Below, piece by piece: positions 61,871 to 64,000 of a stretch of 64,000 nucleotides of DNA. Origin of the DNA: Salvator merianae (Eukaryota > Chordata > Lepidosauria > Squamata > Teiidae); contig QVOM02000115.1 in assembly GCA_003586115.2 (NCBI GenBank), positions 10,578,621-10,642,620 of the forward strand. The letters are read 5' to 3'. The translations under genes were made by a program, and so were the position numbers. The stretch's first letter is position 1; each line of letters opens with the position of its first letter. The notes under the pieces are model-generated. The model was not told where the DNA came from and searched no databases. It saw nothing but the letters and a program-made list of their open reading frames with translations.

Positions 61871-63403
61871 TATATTTGGACAATCACAGCTCTGAAACCG
61901 TTATAGTGTTTTACTCAGTTTTTATTTTCAAAGGTGTGGCTGTGGAATATGATTAAAAGGGATGAACCATCCCATAGTGAGTGTTCACAGGTGAATTCCC
62001 CTTTTCCATTTGGCAATATGCAATCATGTGGGTGTTACCTGGAGTTGGTCCCATTTCCCCCTTCTTCCTTCCTCCTCAGTGTCACCAGCCCTCTTCAGTA
62101 ATTAACTTCCAGAGCAAAGGGCTGCCTTTCAGCAGCTGTGTTTCATTTTCTCCTTTTTTAGGAAAGAGAAAAGCACTCTTCTGTTGCATTACACTCTCTG
62201 CCTGTGAAGCAGGGTTCACTGCCCTGCATTGTTGCCGGACAGACTTCCTTGCATTATCTCTGGAAAGACTTTGCTGCCCCTACCCCTGGCCATCTACCTC
62301 CACACCATCCCCTCACTTCCCAAACATGTTCTTGGAGGTCAGACTCTGCCTGGCCAGACACTGAAACAATGTTGATTTTTTTATTTTTTTTTAATGAGAC
62401 AGTTTCCCGGAAATGTGCAAATGCAGTGTTACACATATAAACCGAATGGAGTGTTTTTGCACTAATCTCGATGTGCACTTATTTATGATTGTCTGGTGAA
62501 CAGTCTTCTTGTGCGACTGCCCTGTGAGGTTGCTGAAGCGAGCCACCATGGGTCAATTCTTGGATTGGCTGACATGCCCAATCTTCCTCAGGGCATGAGG
62601 AAAAACAGCCAGACATTTTTGGTATGCAGTGCATACCTGGCTGAAATTCAATTCACCCTGTGAAAACAGGCAATAATTGGCATATGGCTGGCACCAACAA
62701 TGGCATGATCCTGGGGACTTCCTTCAATCATTCTTTAACCTTGGGATAACAAGACCATACAGGTCTTCAACAGCTGTGGTACACTCCGCTTCAGCACAGA
62801 ATTTCAAACTTCCTCCTGTACACCACTGAAGTGTAGCAACGAAAGGGAGTCCAATCTGGAAACCAGCACTACAGCCTTGATTTCACAGCACCACCTTGCT
62901 ATGGTGCTGTACATACAGGGGAGATATTAGACCAGGGAAGGGAGGCTTGAGTGATAAAAAACGATCCTATCAGAGCGAAGGGATGGACATTAAGGTGGAA
63001 AGGGGTGTTGACGTAAAAGGCACCATTTAAGGAGACTGAGAATGGAAAAAGGAAGGTGTGAGCAGCGAAGCCCAAACTGAGGACAGATTTTCAGGTGTTA
63101 GGTGTGACCAGGGCTGGTATGTTTTGAATCTGACTTGCCAAATAACACAGACTACTTTTTTGAAGTGTGATCACAGCCCGAGTGTAGATTACCAGAAATA
63201 TTGCTTGAAGAATGTCATCTACAAAAACATTTTGGCCACCTTGGAAGTGTGCCACATCCAGCAAAACCAAGCAAAAGTAAACCCTCCTTACTCATGAGAA
63301 TTTCACTAAGATTTCCTCCCTCTTTTGATATAAGCCTTTTTTCCAGAGAAATAATCCTCCCTCTGCCACACTTGATGTGATCAGGTGCATGAAAGAAAAC
63401 AAA

Positions 63404-63558
63404 GATCCTTTCTACACTGGGCCTTATTTCAGATTCTATCCTAGAATAGGAATTGGCCATCTGTGTGCTTCTGCATACTATTGCAGGCCACAAGCATGCA
63501 GATGGCAGATTCCGATTCCAGGATATTATCCAAAGTAAGCCCCAGTGCAAAAAGGACC
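63404..63558. mobile_element. Foldback MITE near exon 18
   Basis: Left GATCCTTTCTACACTGGG and right CCCAGTGCAAAAAGGACC are inverted copies. The inverted similarity continues inward (CCTTATTTCAGATTCTATCC against GGATATTATCCAAAGTAAG), so most of the 155-bp element folds on itself. It lies about 290 bp downstream of the exon 18 donor in gene orientation. Confidence 0.75.
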
Positions 63559-63808
63559 AAAGAAACCAGAACTCTTGAAATAGAGATTGAGGAACTCCAG
63601 TGTTCAGCTTGCAGTTTGTGAGAAACCAATTCCACGAAACTCAGGGGAAGCATTCTCTCTTTAAGCATTCTCTCTTCTAGTCAGCTGGCTTACGCATGCC
63701 AATATGTAAACCTTAATATATCGGGTTAGAAAGAAAAACAAACCCAAACCCTCTCAGTCTTTAAGAAAAAACCTTCCTGACTGGAAAACACAGTCAGGGC
63801 TCTGCTTA

Positions 63809-63967
<159 letters not shown>

Positions 63968-64000
63968 CTACAAGACATGAAAGCACAAAGCAATGACAGT
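63968..64000 (-). other. ERBB4: ERBB4 intron 17, 3' end (partial)
   Basis: The last 33 bases of the window are the acceptor side of the intron before exon 18. On the minus strand they read as a moderately T-rich tract ending in TTGTAG. Confidence 0.9.

Overview
The window is an intron-dominated stretch of a vertebrate nuclear genome. Three short exons on the minus strand encode consecutive parts of a receptor tyrosine kinase domain recognised as ERBB4 (HER4): 63845-63967, 61124-61222 and 25942-26127. They are 123, 99 and 186 bp long, all start and end in phase 0, and have canonical AG/GT splice sites. By residue content they match exons 18, 19 and 20 of the ERBB/EGFR kinase gene structure. 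Together they carry the glycine-rich loop, the VAIK lysine, the alpha-C glutamate, the threonine gatekeeper and the hinge cysteine. I found no other convincing protein-coding exon. The rest is intron: the end of intron 17, intron 18 (2.6 kb), intron 19 (35 kb), and at least 25.9 kb of intron 20.

The organism looks like a non-avian reptile, most likely a squamate. The kinase residues are almost those of mammalian ERBB4, but the introns hold L2/CR1-clade LINE remnants, tRNA-derived SINEs, many microsatellites and many non-autonomous DNA transposons, some still with perfect target-site duplications. The species cannot be fixed from the sequence alone.

Layout: 1-25.9 kb is intron 20, with an L2 fragment, a GC-rich hAT element (4785-5599), a SINE with a GTT/CTT microsatellite (6.0-6.4 kb), several foldback elements, and the best-preserved copy (20244-20958) of a multi-hairpin transposon family. 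Exon 20 follows at 25.9-26.1 kb. Intron 19 runs from 26.1 to 61.1 kb, with further copies of the same families, four long TTTC arrays, a second GC-rich hAT element built of 33-bp minisatellite units (41238-42039), a Tigger-like element (43321-43817) and an L2 3' end (40.1-40.7 kb). Exons 19 and 18 lie at 61.1-64.0 kb.

The most novel material is in the transposons: (1) a family with ends GGGCCTGTTCACACTT / AAGTGTGAACAGGCCC whose best copy is a chain of seven near-perfect hairpins, one with a perfect cAMP-response-element palindrome at its centre; (2) a hAT element with an exact 88-bp tandem repeat carrying one AP-1/ARE consensus per unit; (3) a hAT element carrying a CpG-dense 33-bp minisatellite with G-quadruplex and NRF1-like motifs. 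Any effect of these on ERBB4 is inference.
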